From: Anaerolineae bacterium
GTDB lineage: Bacteria; Chloroflexota; Anaerolineae; Aggregatilineales; J027
Length of the DNA: 64,000 nt
NCBI GenBank assembly: GCA_021463865.1
Contig: JAJTXY010000012.1
Location: 48,778 to 112,777, forward strand
Reading direction: 5' to 3'
Under the pieces are notes generated by a model. That model did no database searches. It saw only the letters and a list, made by a program, of their open reading frames with translations, and was not told where the DNA came from. This document shows, one piece after another, positions 35,183 to 44,076 of this stretch (its first letter is position 1; every line of letters begins with the position of its first letter). A program made the position numbers and the translations under genes.

Positions 35183-36217
35183 CTACTTTCGCTGTTTTAT
35201 CGTATTGGTGGCATAGCGATAAATGAGTTCGGGTTGGGCATTTTGCATCCGTTGTGGAGGTAAGCCCTGCAAGATGGCTTCTAGGTCATCTACCACCATT
35301 TGTCCAATTTCATGACAGCCTTCAATTGTTGGGCCTGCTTTGTGGGGTGACAAAATAGCGGACTCAGCATTTCGCAACGGATGATTTGCCTCCAGTGGTT
35401 CGGTTGGGAATACGTCAATCGCCGCTTTAAAACGCCCTTCGGCCACCATCTCCGTCAAGGCGTCAAAATCCACCATATGCGCTCGACTGACTAATATCAA
35501 CACTGCTTCCGGCTGAATCAGGGCAAGTTTCTCCCGCGAGAGTAAAGCTCGGTTTTCGTGACTGGGCGCAGCAAGCGCAAAAATTACTTTGGAAGTAGTC
35601 AATAATTCATCCAATTTAATGGGCGTAACACCCCGGCTGCGTAAATAGCCCGACCCCAGCCAGGGGTCATAGACACTGATATTCACCCCGAACGGCATTA
35701 GCAGCGGGTGAAGGGCTTGGGCAATGCTGCCGTAGCCAATAAAACCCACCGGTTTACCATAGAGCATAAATGCTTCGGTATTGCCTGCGTGCAGCCAGCG
35801 CTCATTGCCCCGGCGCATTTCTCGATCACCCACCACAATGTCGCGTCCTGCGGCAAGCGCCATCGCCAGTGCCATTTCTGCAACGGAGCGAGCAAAAGCC
35901 GGAGCCGCTGACAGCACACGAATGCCCCGTCCAAAACACTCCTCATAATCAATTTGGCGGGGAAATCCTCCCGATACTGTCAGCACAGCCCGCAGATTTT
36001 CGGCAATTTTTAGCACTTCCGGGCCATAGCGCCAATCAGCACAGACTACGGCTTCGGCTTGGGGGATTGCAGCCGCAAATTCGTCCATAGGCATGGGGTC
36101 ATCCTTGGCCCATAGGACGGTGGCTAGTTGATGCAGTCGAGTTAAATCTGTATCCTCAAAAATTTCGTGCATGGTGCGAAAGTGGGGGTCAATAATTAGC
36201 ACAGGTTTTGTAGTCAT
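35183..36217 (-). CDS. D-isomer-specific 2-hydroxyacid dehydrogenase
   Basis: Start chosen at ATG 36215-36217 ('MTTKPVLIIDPHF'), about 344 residues; alternatives 9 and 30 bases upstream. The NAD loop is 'VGFIGYGSIAQALHPLL'. Catalytic residues are the Arg in 'LVSRAHMVD', the Glu in 'FPTEPLEANH' and the His in 'ILSPHKAGP'. It reduces 2-keto acids such as hydroxypyruvate or glyoxylate, or oxidises the reverse. Paired with the isomerase-like gene and divergent from the LacI regulator, whose operators lie 30-80 bases upstream of its start. Confidence 0.9.
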   Translation of the reverse strand: MTTKPVLIIDPHFRTMHEIFEDTDLTRLHQLATVLWAKDDPMPMDEFAAAIPQAEAVVCADWRYGPEVLKIAENLRAVLTVSGGFPRQIDYEECFGRGIRVLSAAPAFARSVAEMALAMALAAGRDIVVGDREMRRGNERWLHAGNTEAFMLYGKPVGFIGYGSIAQALHPLLMPFGVNISVYDPWLGSGYLRSRGVTPIKLDELLTTSKVIFALAAPSHENRALLSREKLALIQPEAVLILVSRAHMVDFDALTEMVAEGRFKAAIDVFPTEPLEANHPLRNAESAILSPHKAGPTIEGCHEIGQMVVDDLEAILQGLPPQRMQNAQPELIYRYATNTIKQRK

Positions 36218-36240
36218 TTTTATCATCCTGAATAATTTTC

Positions 36241-36269
36241 TTGACATCCGAAACGTTTCGGGTTAGATT
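36241..36269 (+). promoter_or_regulatory. Promoter of the LacI-type gene, overlapped by its operator
   Basis: TTGACA at 36241-36246, 17-base spacer, TAGATT at 36264-36269. A perfect operator palindrome (36248-36261) fills the spacer, which argues for autoregulation. The leader to ATG 36319 is about 45 bases. Confidence 0.65.
36248..36261. promoter_or_regulatory. LacI-family operator O1, perfect palindrome
   Basis: CCGAAACGTTTCGG is a perfect 14-bp palindrome of the LacI/GalR type, with central CG and GAAACGTTTC core. It lies between -35 and -10 of the regulator's promoter, and also close to the divergent dehydrogenase start. Confidence 0.85.
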
Positions 36270-36280
36270 TTACACAAAAT

Positions 36281-36294
36281 CCGAAACGTTTTCA
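36281..36294. promoter_or_regulatory. LacI-family operator O2
   Basis: CCGAAACGTTTTCA repeats the core of the first operator with two mismatches to palindromy. Its centre is 33 bp from that of O1, about three helical turns, so both face the same side of the DNA. Confidence 0.8.
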
Positions 36295-36318
36295 CTTATT
36301 ATTTTAAAGTTTGTGACA

Positions 36319-37347
36319 ATGGGCGCTACGCTAAAAGATATTGCCGAGAAATCGGGATATTCAATCACAACGGTATCAAGAGCCTTAAGCGGCTACGATG
36401 ATGTCAATGAGCAAACGCGCCAACACATCATCCATGTAGCGAATGCACTTGGTTACGAACCCAACCTCCCCGCCCGACACCTACGCGGACTCAGTACCCA
36501 GACTATCGGAATGGTCATTCCCGCTAACGATCAAACATTTTCGGCCCATGATTTTTTTAGTCAATTGCTCACTGGTGTTGGGGATGCTGCATCCCGCGAA
36601 CGTTATGACCTGCTCATCAGCACCCAAGTCCCCGGTGAGGAAGAAATGGCAGCCTATCGCCGGATGGTGCGTGGCAATCGAGTAGACGGAATGGTTTTGG
36701 CACGTACTCGTCAGCATGACCCGCGTATCGCCTATTTGCACGAACAGGGCCATCCCTTTGTCGTATCAGGCCGCAGCGCACCGGGTGAACCAAACGACTA
36801 CCCGTTTATTGACGTGGATAGTCAGGCGGGATTGAGAATATTGACCGAGTTTTTGATTGAATTAGGTCATCGGCGCATAGGCCTCATTTTGCCACCAGAG
36901 GATATTGCCTATACCGACTATCGGCACAACGGGTATCGAGAAGGATTGGCACATAGGGGGCTTGAATATCAGGCGGATTACGTCGTGCATGGGGATTTGC
37001 TGCGTTCCGGTGGTTATCGCGGCGCACAACGCCTGCTGGATACACATCCGCTTTTGACGGCCATTATCGCCTGTAATGACCTCATGGCGTTGGGAACGAT
37101 GAGCGCGATTCAAGGGCGTGGTTTACAGGTCGGGCGAGATGTTGCTGTAGCGGGATTTGATGACATCCCAGCGGCGGAATATGCCCACCCCGCCCTAACA
37201 ACGATCCAACAGCCGATTTATGAAATTGGGCAGCGGTTGGTACACATGTTATTGGCGATTATTCGCGGGGAAGATCTCCCCGAATCTCAGATTTTGTTGC
37301 AACCCAAATTGGTTGTGCGGGCATCAAGTGGCCCTAAGATTACCTAA
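36319..37347 (+). CDS. LacI-family transcriptional regulator
   Basis: Start chosen at ATG 36319 ('MGATLKDIAEKSGYS'); upstream codons lie inside the operator region. About 342 residues. N-terminal helix-turn-helix with hinge helix: 'TLKDIAEKSGYSITTVSRAL', 'GYEPNLPARHLRG'. A periplasmic-binding-like effector domain follows, with 'AIIACNDLMALGTMSAIQ' and 'VAVAGFDDIPAAEYAHPALT'. It probably binds the two GAAACGTTT operators and represses its own gene and the divergent dehydrogenase/isomerase pair. It may also control the downstream ABC operon. The effector is unknown but likely a sugar of that transporter. Confidence 0.93.
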   Translation: MGATLKDIAEKSGYSITTVSRALSGYDDVNEQTRQHIIHVANALGYEPNLPARHLRGLSTQTIGMVIPANDQTFSAHDFFSQLLTGVGDAASRERYDLLISTQVPGEEEMAAYRRMVRGNRVDGMVLARTRQHDPRIAYLHEQGHPFVVSGRSAPGEPNDYPFIDVDSQAGLRILTEFLIELGHRRIGLILPPEDIAYTDYRHNGYREGLAHRGLEYQADYVVHGDLLRSGGYRGAQRLLDTHPLLTAIIACNDLMALGTMSAIQGRGLQVGRDVAVAGFDDIPAAEYAHPALTTIQQPIYEIGQRLVHMLLAIIRGEDLPESQILLQPKLVVRASSGPKIT

Positions 37348-37476
37348 ACAAGAAGGAGGTGCATCATCAGCCCCACGCCTTTTTACCAGTTTCGAGGCAG
37401 GCCAAAAGGGATGAGGGCCAACAGCAAAAAAACAGACTCGTCATCTTAGCAAGAGTTAGAGGAGATAAATAGGATC

Positions 37477-38775
37477 ATGTTTAAGACAACCCGTCATCTG
37501 ATTATTTTGCTTGTGGTAATGTCGTTCATTGGTGGGGCCATCGCCACCGCGCAGGACGACAACAAAGTGACCTTCATTTCCACTCAATTTAACGTGGTTG
37601 AAGAAAGCGACAAAGCCCGTGCCATTTTCGAAGGGTTTGAAGATGGCACAGTTGAGTTTGTCCCCTCCGAAGAAGGCCCGGCCCTCGATCTACTGAAAGC
37701 TGAAGGCGAAGCGGGGGAAGGTGTTAATGATGTGGTGGGAGCGCTGCATGGCACATTTCCAACCCTCGTCACCAACGACCTCATGTTTGACCTTACCGAC
37801 CTATTGGCTGAAATTGAAGCCGAATATGATGTCAATGACGATTTTGTAACTCTCGGCAAGATGGGCACCGAGGATTATCAATACTACATTCCTTGGATGC
37901 AGGCCACCTATACCATGGCGGCCCACCAAGACGCGCTGCAATATCTACCTGAAGGGGCAGACATCAATGCCCTGACGTGGGAACAATTGGCGGCTTGGGC
38001 CAAGAATATGTACGATGCAACGGGTGAGGCCAAGCTCGGCTTCCCGGTGGCAGGATTGTTCCAACGCTTCTTACAAGGCTATGCTTGGCCTTCGTTTACA
38101 GGTGGGATGGTTACACAGTTCAAGAGCCAAGCAGCAATTGACATGTTGGTTTTCTTCCGGGATGAGGTATGGCCTTATGTAAACCCCGAAAGCATCAACT
38201 ATGACTTCATGAACGAACCCCTACTGTCGGGTGAAGTGCTGGTCGCGTTCGATCATGTGGCGCGTCTAAAACCCGCCTTTGATGCCGAACCGGAAAACTT
38301 CCTCGCCTTCCCTGCTCCGGCTGGCCCAGCGGGACGTGGCTATATGCCTGTGGTAGTCGGCTTGGGAATTCCATTCACCAGCCCTAACCCCGAGGCTGCT
38401 GAAGAATTCATCCGTTTCTTGCTCTCACCAGAAACCCAAAGCCAGATTCTGGCCGAACTCGGTTTCTATCCGGTGATTTCCGAAGTGGATATGACTAATC
38501 TACCGGAAGGTGTGGCGATTCAGACGGCCGCAGTCTTGGCCCAACAGAATTCCGAGGACGCCATTCCGTCATTACTACCAGTGGGTCTAGGAGATCGCGG
38601 CGGTGAGATCAATCAAATCTTCCGCGATGCCTTTACCCGCGTGGTCGTAGATGGGGAAGACGCGGCGACAGTGTTGGAAGAGCAAGGTGGCGTATTGCAA
38701 ACCCTGATGACCGAGACGGGTGCAGCGTGCTGGGCACCCGATCCTGCCAGCGAAGGCCCATGCCAAGTCGAATAA
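37477..38775 (+). CDS. Sugar ABC transporter substrate-binding protein
   Basis: 432 residues; ATG 37477 with AGAGGAG 13 bases upstream. Signal peptide about 1-25 ('SFIGGAIATAQDD') with no lipobox Cys. The rest is a family 1 (MalE/UgpB-type) sugar-binding fold, with 'GYMPVVVGLGIPFTSPNPEA', 'EEFIRFLLSPETQSQILAEL' and 'GFYPVISEV'. It captures a sugar or oligosaccharide outside the membrane for the following permeases. It lies 130 bases after the LacI gene and is followed by a hairpin before the permeases. Confidence 0.9.
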   Translation: MFKTTRHLIILLVVMSFIGGAIATAQDDNKVTFISTQFNVVEESDKARAIFEGFEDGTVEFVPSEEGPALDLLKAEGEAGEGVNDVVGALHGTFPTLVTNDLMFDLTDLLAEIEAEYDVNDDFVTLGKMGTEDYQYYIPWMQATYTMAAHQDALQYLPEGADINALTWEQLAAWAKNMYDATGEAKLGFPVAGLFQRFLQGYAWPSFTGGMVTQFKSQAAIDMLVFFRDEVWPYVNPESINYDFMNEPLLSGEVLVAFDHVARLKPAFDAEPENFLAFPAPAGPAGRGYMPVVVGLGIPFTSPNPEAAEEFIRFLLSPETQSQILAELGFYPVISEVDMTNLPEGVAIQTAAVLAQQNSEDAIPSLLPVGLGDRGGEINQIFRDAFTRVVVDGEDAATVLEEQGGVLQTLMTETGAACWAPDPASEGPCQVE

Positions 38776-38792
38776 TTTGAATTAAATATCTT

Positions 38793-38831
38793 TACCCACT
38801 CCTTTTGGTCGCCAGATCAAGGGGGTGGGTA
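38793..38831 (+). terminator. Stem-loop after the sugar-binding-protein gene
   Basis: TACCCACTCC (38793-38802) pairs with GGGGTGGGTA (38822-38831), ten pairs including one G-T. No T run follows, so it more likely stabilises the 3' end of the binding-protein mRNA than terminates. Confidence 0.65.
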
Positions 38832-38874
38832 TCCCCCATATTTCCTTGTATATACGTTCAGGGGGTTTGAATAG

Positions 38875-40005
38875 ATGAAAAAATTTAGCTGGACACCTTA
38901 CTTACTCTTATTGCCCTCGCTGTTGTATCTCGTGATATTTTTTGCCTATCCTATGTATGAGTCGTTTCGTTTGGCCTTCCAAAAAGACAGCGCGATTTTG
39001 AGCCTGCGTGATGAGCCGGACGAGAATGCGGAACTTGGCGGACAGATCAAATTGCAGACCATCGTAACCATCTTGGATCGGCTACAACTTGAAGAAACTC
39101 TGCCAAATGGTCGAACCCGCCCGATTTTTTGGTTTCAAGTTGAGGGGGAAGACATTGATGGCAATATGGTAACGGGGTGGGTCAATCAAAAGAGTGTATT
39201 TATCGAAAACCGCCGCACCTCCGAAACAGCGCGGGTGGTCGCAGGTGAACCCACCAAAGAATGGACAACCGACTTTGCCGAACGCATGTTTAATGATTAT
39301 CGTTTTAAGCGGGCATTAATTACGACGCTGATTTTGATTGTGTTGATCCTGCCGCTGCAATTTACCCTTGCCATTATCATGGGCCTGATAATTCAAAGCC
39401 GAATTCGGGGCAGCAATATTTTTCTCTATATCTATGCCATTCCCCTCGGTATCTCTGACCTTGCATCAGGTATTTTGTGGTATTCGATTTTTACCCAACG
39501 TGGCTTTCTCAATTCGTTCTTGGATACAGTGGGGCTGATTGACAAACCCTATATCTTTATTCAGGCCAGCAACCGTGAATGGATGATTGCGGCGATTGTC
39601 TTGGCGGAGGTGTGGCGGGCCACCTCGATTGTCATGGTGATTGTGGTATCCGGTTTACAGGCCATCTCACGTGATTACATGGAGGCGGGGGAAGTATTCG
39701 GGGCGACGTTATGGCAGCGCATCCACTATATCATCTTGCCGTTATTGAAGCCGAGTTTACAGGTGGCCCTTATCCTCCGCACGATTTTGGCGTTTCAGGT
39801 TTTCGCGGTGGTCGTGGCGATCACAGGCGGCGATGTGCTAACCGTCTTAGCGAACGAAACCTATCGCTGGTATGACCCGGCCCGTTATAACAATGCCAAT
39901 GTTGCGGCGGTCTATGCCCTGTTTATTATGGTGCTGTCGTTGGGGATTTCCTTGTTCTATTTGCGGGCGGTGCGTAGTCAAGAAGAGGCATCGAAAAGCG
40001 TATGA
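38875..40005 (+). CDS. Sugar ABC permease (MalF type) with inserted SH3-like domain
   Basis: 376 residues; GTTCAGGGGG lies upstream of ATG 38875. After the first membrane helix (about 8-27) comes a soluble extracytoplasmic insertion (about 40-140) beginning 'ILSLRDEPDENAELGGQI', which reads like a bacterial SH3 domain. It is followed by the usual five helices. The EAA loop is 'EVWRATSIVMVIVVSGL' and 'YMEAGEVFGATLWQRIHY'. It forms the channel with the next gene, whose start overlaps its stop by ATGA. The insertion is longer than a normal first loop and may contact the binding protein or wall. Confidence 0.9.
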   Translation: MKKFSWTPYLLLLPSLLYLVIFFAYPMYESFRLAFQKDSAILSLRDEPDENAELGGQIKLQTIVTILDRLQLEETLPNGRTRPIFWFQVEGEDIDGNMVTGWVNQKSVFIENRRTSETARVVAGEPTKEWTTDFAERMFNDYRFKRALITTLILIVLILPLQFTLAIIMGLIIQSRIRGSNIFLYIYAIPLGISDLASGILWYSIFTQRGFLNSFLDTVGLIDKPYIFIQASNREWMIAAIVLAEVWRATSIVMVIVVSGLQAISRDYMEAGEVFGATLWQRIHYIILPLLKPSLQVALILRTILAFQVFAVVVAITGGDVLTVLANETYRWYDPARYNNANVAAVYALFIMVLSLGISLFYLRAVRSQEEASKSV

Positions 40006-40895
40006 CCACTATAGAAACACCCATAAACACGACTCCTTCACGTCCAAGCATGGAAGCGACGGCGGTGGATCGCAAACGGGCCAAACGGCGACATTCGATT
40101 CGACGAGGCAGTATTTACATCTTGGCGTGTATCATTGCCCTATGGATTTTACTGCCGATTTGGTTGATTGGTACGATGGCATTCAGCACGCCCGAAGATG
40201 TGCGCAATTACCCTAAGCATTTTGCCCCCGTCCCCGCTTCAACTGAAACAATGGATTTCTTCCTCAATACGGATGGCATTCAGCGGGCGGCGCGTAATAG
40301 CATCGTGGTCGCCATCATCACGCTGATTTTATCAACCCTATTGGCGATTCCGGCGGGTTATGCCATTGCGCGGTATCTGTTTCCGGGGCGTGATGCCATT
40401 CGCTTGGGGATTTTATCAGTCCGTGCTTTCCCGATTGTTGTCCTAGCTGTGCCGTTGGCGATCACCTTTATTAAATGGGATATGTACGACAAGGTGTACA
40501 GCCTTGCCCTGATGCACACCGCCCTCACCCTACCAACGACGATTTTGGTGGTGGCGAGTGTTTTTGCTGGTGTGCCCTATGAATTAGAGGAAGCGGCGCG
40601 GATTTTTGGCTGCACCCCCGCTAAAGCCTTTTGGAAGGTCGTTTTGCCGCTTGCCACACCGGGAATTGCGGCCTCGGCGATTTTGACGTTTGTGCTATCG
40701 TGGAATGAAGTCTTTGCGGCGATTTTGCTGACCCTGACCAATCGCACCCTGCCAGCCCAGATTTTGTATACACTGGATAAATCAGGCGATCCCTTCAAAT
40801 TCGCGGGTGGATTCTTCATGCTTATCCCGTCGTTGATTTTCATTTTTTTCATCCGGCGCTATCTCTTTAATATGTATGGGCAGTTGAATAAATAA
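40002..40895 (+). CDS. Sugar ABC permease (MalG type)
   Basis: 297 residues, normal length. N-terminal basic tail ('DRKRAKRRHSIRRGSIY'), then six helices. The EAA motif is 'YELEEAARIFGCTPAKAFWK', followed by 'VVLPLATPGIAASAILTFVL'. It overlaps the previous permease gene by 4 bases (ATGA) and precedes the ATPase gene by 15 bases. Second half of the transport channel. Confidence 0.93.
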   Translation: MTTIETPINTTPSRPSMEATAVDRKRAKRRHSIRRGSIYILACIIALWILLPIWLIGTMAFSTPEDVRNYPKHFAPVPASTETMDFFLNTDGIQRAARNSIVVAIITLILSTLLAIPAGYAIARYLFPGRDAIRLGILSVRAFPIVVLAVPLAITFIKWDMYDKVYSLALMHTALTLPTTILVVASVFAGVPYELEEAARIFGCTPAKAFWKVVLPLATPGIAASAILTFVLSWNEVFAAILLTLTNRTLPAQILYTLDKSGDPFKFAGGFFMLIPSLIFIFFIRRYLFNMYGQLNK

Positions 40896-40910
40896 TCCCG
40901 GAGAACAATT

Positions 40911-42023
40911 ATGGCTGAAATAGTGGTTGAAAAAGCAATTAAGCGGTTTGGCAAATTTGTGGCGGTGGATGAAGTAGATTTGATGGTGAATGACCGTGAA
41001 TTTGTGGTGCTGCTGGGGCCATCTGGTTGCGGCAAGACGACCCTACTGCGGGCCATTGCCGGGTTGGGGATGCTGGATGAGGGCCGGGTCATGATCGGCA
41101 ACCGTGATGTCACCTATCTGCCGCCCAAAGACCGTAATATTTCGATGGTGTTCCAGAATTATGCCATCTTCCCGCATATGAAGGTCTACGACAACATCGC
41201 CTTTGGGCTGAAGATGCGGAAATCACCCAAAGAGGTAGTGGAAGAACGGGTGCAGAACGCGGCAAAGCTATTGCACATCGAAAACATGCTGGATCGTTAC
41301 CCCGGCGCAATGAGTGGCGGTCAGCGACAGCGGGTGGCGGTGGCACGGGCTATCGCCGTCGAATCTGAAGTGCTGCTGATGGATGAACCCCTTAGCAATT
41401 TGGATGCTCTGCTGCGTTTGGAGATGCGGGCCGAATTGAAATCGCTGTTGGGGCGACTGAAAGCCACCACAATTTACGTCACCCACGACCAGATTGAGGC
41501 CCTTAGCATGGGGGATCGTATCGCGGTCATGAAACAGGGCCAGATTTTGCAGTTTGATAATCCAACCCGTGTGTATGATTTGCCCGCCAATCAATTTGTT
41601 GGCAGTTTTATCGGCAACCCACCTATGAATTTTTTGCGTGGACAGGTACAGCGTGAGAATGGCACGGTCAAGGTCAAAATTGGCGACTTCCATTTATCGC
41701 CATCTGAAGAAATGGTTGAGCCGCTGCAGGGATATGATGGCAAATTTATCTTTGTGGGGATCCGCGCTGAAAATATGGAAACATTGGCCTCCCCCGCTCC
41801 CGATGCGCTGGCAGTAATGGTGGAAGTCGTTGAGCCGTTGGGATCACAAAACTTACTGACCATCCGCATTAGTGAGGATATTTTGAAGGTTTCGACCCAT
41901 CCCGATTTCAAAGTCCATGCCCATGAAACCGTCTATATTCGCTTCCCGCCCGCCAAAATTCGCTGGATGGATCGAGATACCGGACAGGCCATCGCACCAA
42001 GTTTGGACAAGGTACTAGCATAG
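40911..42023 (+). CDS. Sugar ABC transporter ATPase (MalK/UgpC type)
   Basis: 370 residues. Walker A 'GPSGCGKTT', Q-loop 'VFQNYAIFPHM', signature 'MSGGQRQRVAVARAIAV', Walker B 'VLLMDEPLSNLDA' and switch His 'VTHDQIEA'. The C-terminal third (about 240-370) is the TOBE/OB regulatory domain of MalK-type ATPases. It energises the two permeases upstream. The second sugar ABC operon in this window has no ATPase of its own, so this one may serve both. Confidence 0.94.
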   Translation: MAEIVVEKAIKRFGKFVAVDEVDLMVNDREFVVLLGPSGCGKTTLLRAIAGLGMLDEGRVMIGNRDVTYLPPKDRNISMVFQNYAIFPHMKVYDNIAFGLKMRKSPKEVVEERVQNAAKLLHIENMLDRYPGAMSGGQRQRVAVARAIAVESEVLLMDEPLSNLDALLRLEMRAELKSLLGRLKATTIYVTHDQIEALSMGDRIAVMKQGQILQFDNPTRVYDLPANQFVGSFIGNPPMNFLRGQVQRENGTVKVKIGDFHLSPSEEMVEPLQGYDGKFIFVGIRAENMETLASPAPDALAVMVEVVEPLGSQNLLTIRISEDILKVSTHPDFKVHAHETVYIRFPPAKIRWMDRDTGQAIAPSLDKVLA

Positions 42024-42069
42024 ATAGGGCATTTTTTAATCGCTTCAGTGCGATAGGATAATCAGCCAA

Positions 42070-43914
42070 ATGGCACGAGTTTTACTAGATCAACCGCAAT
42101 CTTTGACCGAGCGACCAGAAAACTTTAAACCACTCGATTTCGGGGCAAATGGGATTAATGGCAGTCTTGATTGGAATGGACGGATTATCGCGCTGAATTG
42201 GTATCATCCCCAGCATGGCTACATTACCTTAACTTCGGCTGACCCCTTCCCCGAAGATCAACGGTATAACCCGTCGGCGGTGCGGGCCTATCGTGCAGGA
42301 TTAGCGAAATTAGAGGGATTTGGGTTTGACTATGAACAACCCATTGTAAAACGACGAATTGAAATATGGGCGGGTTTGTTTCCATTTGCAAGTTTTGATT
42401 TTGAAGCTAAAACGACCTGCGGTTTTATTACGCGGCAAGGCGGAAACAGAATAATTCAAAGGGGCCAATTCAAAGGCATTCGTCCGAAGTGGCGGGGCAG
42501 ACTTAGTTTACAACGTTGTGCATATACTCAATTAACGGAAGGAGGGCCAATTCTGTTCCCTCGGATTGTGACACATGCCCGTCTAAAAAACGGTATCTTG
42601 ACTATTCATAATCCTACATTGGGGGTAGAAGTAAATGTTGAGGGATTTCCACTTGGTGACCAATGGGAAAAAGAACAAGAGGGGCCAATTGACATCGAGA
42701 TTGATGGAGAGTGGCCTACGGATGATGCCGAGCGAGCATTTTTGTCGCTTGTTTATAGCTTTACACCATTGACCCATTCTTCAGATACGCTCGACTCAGT
42801 TGAGAGCGAGGCAAACTCTTCAATCCTGCAAATTTGGGAAAAGCAATGCCACCTTCTTCCAGAAACTTTGACTACTCGACGAGGAATCACATATGGTTGG
42901 AATATGGCTGTCCCGGTGAATCATGGCATTTGTATCATTACCGATCATATGCTACTCCCTCTCTCATGGAATCGGGACGCCTATTATGTGGCGCGGGCAC
43001 TCTTGAGTTGGACAAAAGAAATGCACGATATTGTCCAGCGGCATCTGATTTGGATGTTCGAAATTGCCGAACGTCCCGGTGGCGTATGGGGACGGTGTTA
43101 TCTGGCTAATGGCAGGCAAAAAGACCCCGCGTTTCAACTCGATCAGCAGTTATGGCCCCTTTTGGAATTTGCCGAATACGTCCTCGAAACTGGCGACCAT
43201 GCCACATTTGAACGCTTTCAATCGCAGGTCAGCACCATTTTGGATACCTTGCTGGCCCGCAGAAAAAATCCCGATGGGTGGCTATTCCCCACCGATGAAA
43301 CCCCCGCCGATGACCCCATCGCACTGCCATATCACCTTTCCAGTCACATTTTGTTTTGGCGCACCCTGATGAAATTAGCTGAGGTATTTCACAATGGGGA
43401 GCAAGAAAAATATCGGGCATGGGCCGACCATATCCACGCCGCTATTCAACAATCTTTCGTCACCGAAAATCCCCAATTTGGGCCGATCTATGCTTATGCC
43501 ACCGACGGCGAAGGCCATTTCCACTTTTATCATGACGCTAATGATTTTCCGCTAGTGCTTGCACCGATCTGGGGATTTTGCGGTGCGGATGACCCAGTTT
43601 GGCGTGCAACTATCCAGTTCGCATGGTCGCCAGAAAACGAAGGCGGGTATTATGCGGGACGGCTTGGTTCGGTGCATACCCGTGCGGCATGGCCTTTGGG
43701 GGATGTGCAAGAACTGATTGTGGCTCAGACACTTGATGATGCTGACCGCGAAAAAAAGGCGCGGGAAAATCTGATGTCGGCGGCTCAATGGGATGGGGCA
43801 CTACCCGAAGCCGTTGACCCAATAACAAATGCGGTAGTGTCACGGCATTGGTTTGCATGGCCGAATGCAGCGCTGGCCTGCGTTGAATTAGGGACATTTC
43901 AATTGCAGCGCTAG
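42070..43914 (+). CDS. Six-hairpin-type glycoside hydrolase-like protein
   Basis: 614 residues, no signal peptide. The N-terminal third looks like a beta-sandwich. The rest resembles an (alpha/alpha)6 glycosidase: 'LPLSWNRDAYYVARALLSW', 'FQLDQQLWPLLEFAEYVLET', 'NPDGWLFPTDETPADDP' and 'SRHWFAWPNAALACVEL'. Families such as GH15, GH63, GH78 and GH125 share this fold; I cannot choose with confidence. The product probably trims an imported oligosaccharide, since it follows the ATPase gene by 46 bases. Bases about 42300-42900 look more A/T-rich than the flanks. Confidence 0.7.
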   Translation: MARVLLDQPQSLTERPENFKPLDFGANGINGSLDWNGRIIALNWYHPQHGYITLTSADPFPEDQRYNPSAVRAYRAGLAKLEGFGFDYEQPIVKRRIEIWAGLFPFASFDFEAKTTCGFITRQGGNRIIQRGQFKGIRPKWRGRLSLQRCAYTQLTEGGPILFPRIVTHARLKNGILTIHNPTLGVEVNVEGFPLGDQWEKEQEGPIDIEIDGEWPTDDAERAFLSLVYSFTPLTHSSDTLDSVESEANSSILQIWEKQCHLLPETLTTRRGITYGWNMAVPVNHGICIITDHMLLPLSWNRDAYYVARALLSWTKEMHDIVQRHLIWMFEIAERPGGVWGRCYLANGRQKDPAFQLDQQLWPLLEFAEYVLETGDHATFERFQSQVSTILDTLLARRKNPDGWLFPTDETPADDPIALPYHLSSHILFWRTLMKLAEVFHNGEQEKYRAWADHIHAAIQQSFVTENPQFGPIYAYATDGEGHFHFYHDANDFPLVLAPIWGFCGADDPVWRATIQFAWSPENEGGYYAGRLGSVHTRAAWPLGDVQELIVAQTLDDADREKKARENLMSAAQWDGALPEAVDPITNAVVSRHWFAWPNAALACVELGTFQLQR

Positions 43915-43931
43915 ACATATTTTGTTGGATA

Positions 43932-44011
43932 TTTATCGGTCACATCCCCTCTCCTAGCTGGCAATCACGCGCTAGGCCCACCAGAACTAGATCAACGATA
44001 TGACCGATAAA
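43932..44011. repeat. Nested inverted repeat between convergent genes
   Basis: TTTATCGGTCA at 43932-43942 and its exact reverse complement at 44001-44011 enclose a smaller pair, CCTAGC (43953-43958) and GCTAGG (43971-43976). It lies between the convergent glycosidase and GH130 genes. It could end both transcripts or be a compact structured element. No T run is adjacent. Confidence 0.65.
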
Positions 44012-44076
44012 CCCAGATTGGGGTGGAGTCAGTTTTTTGTCGAATGTTGTATCCTCCTTCTGACTTCTACCGTATC

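Noticed and set aside
42070..43914. Definite GH125 alpha-mannosidase call
   Set aside because: Motifs fit the (alpha/alpha)6 fold generally, but I could not identify the catalytic residues that separate GH125 from GH15, GH63 or GH78.
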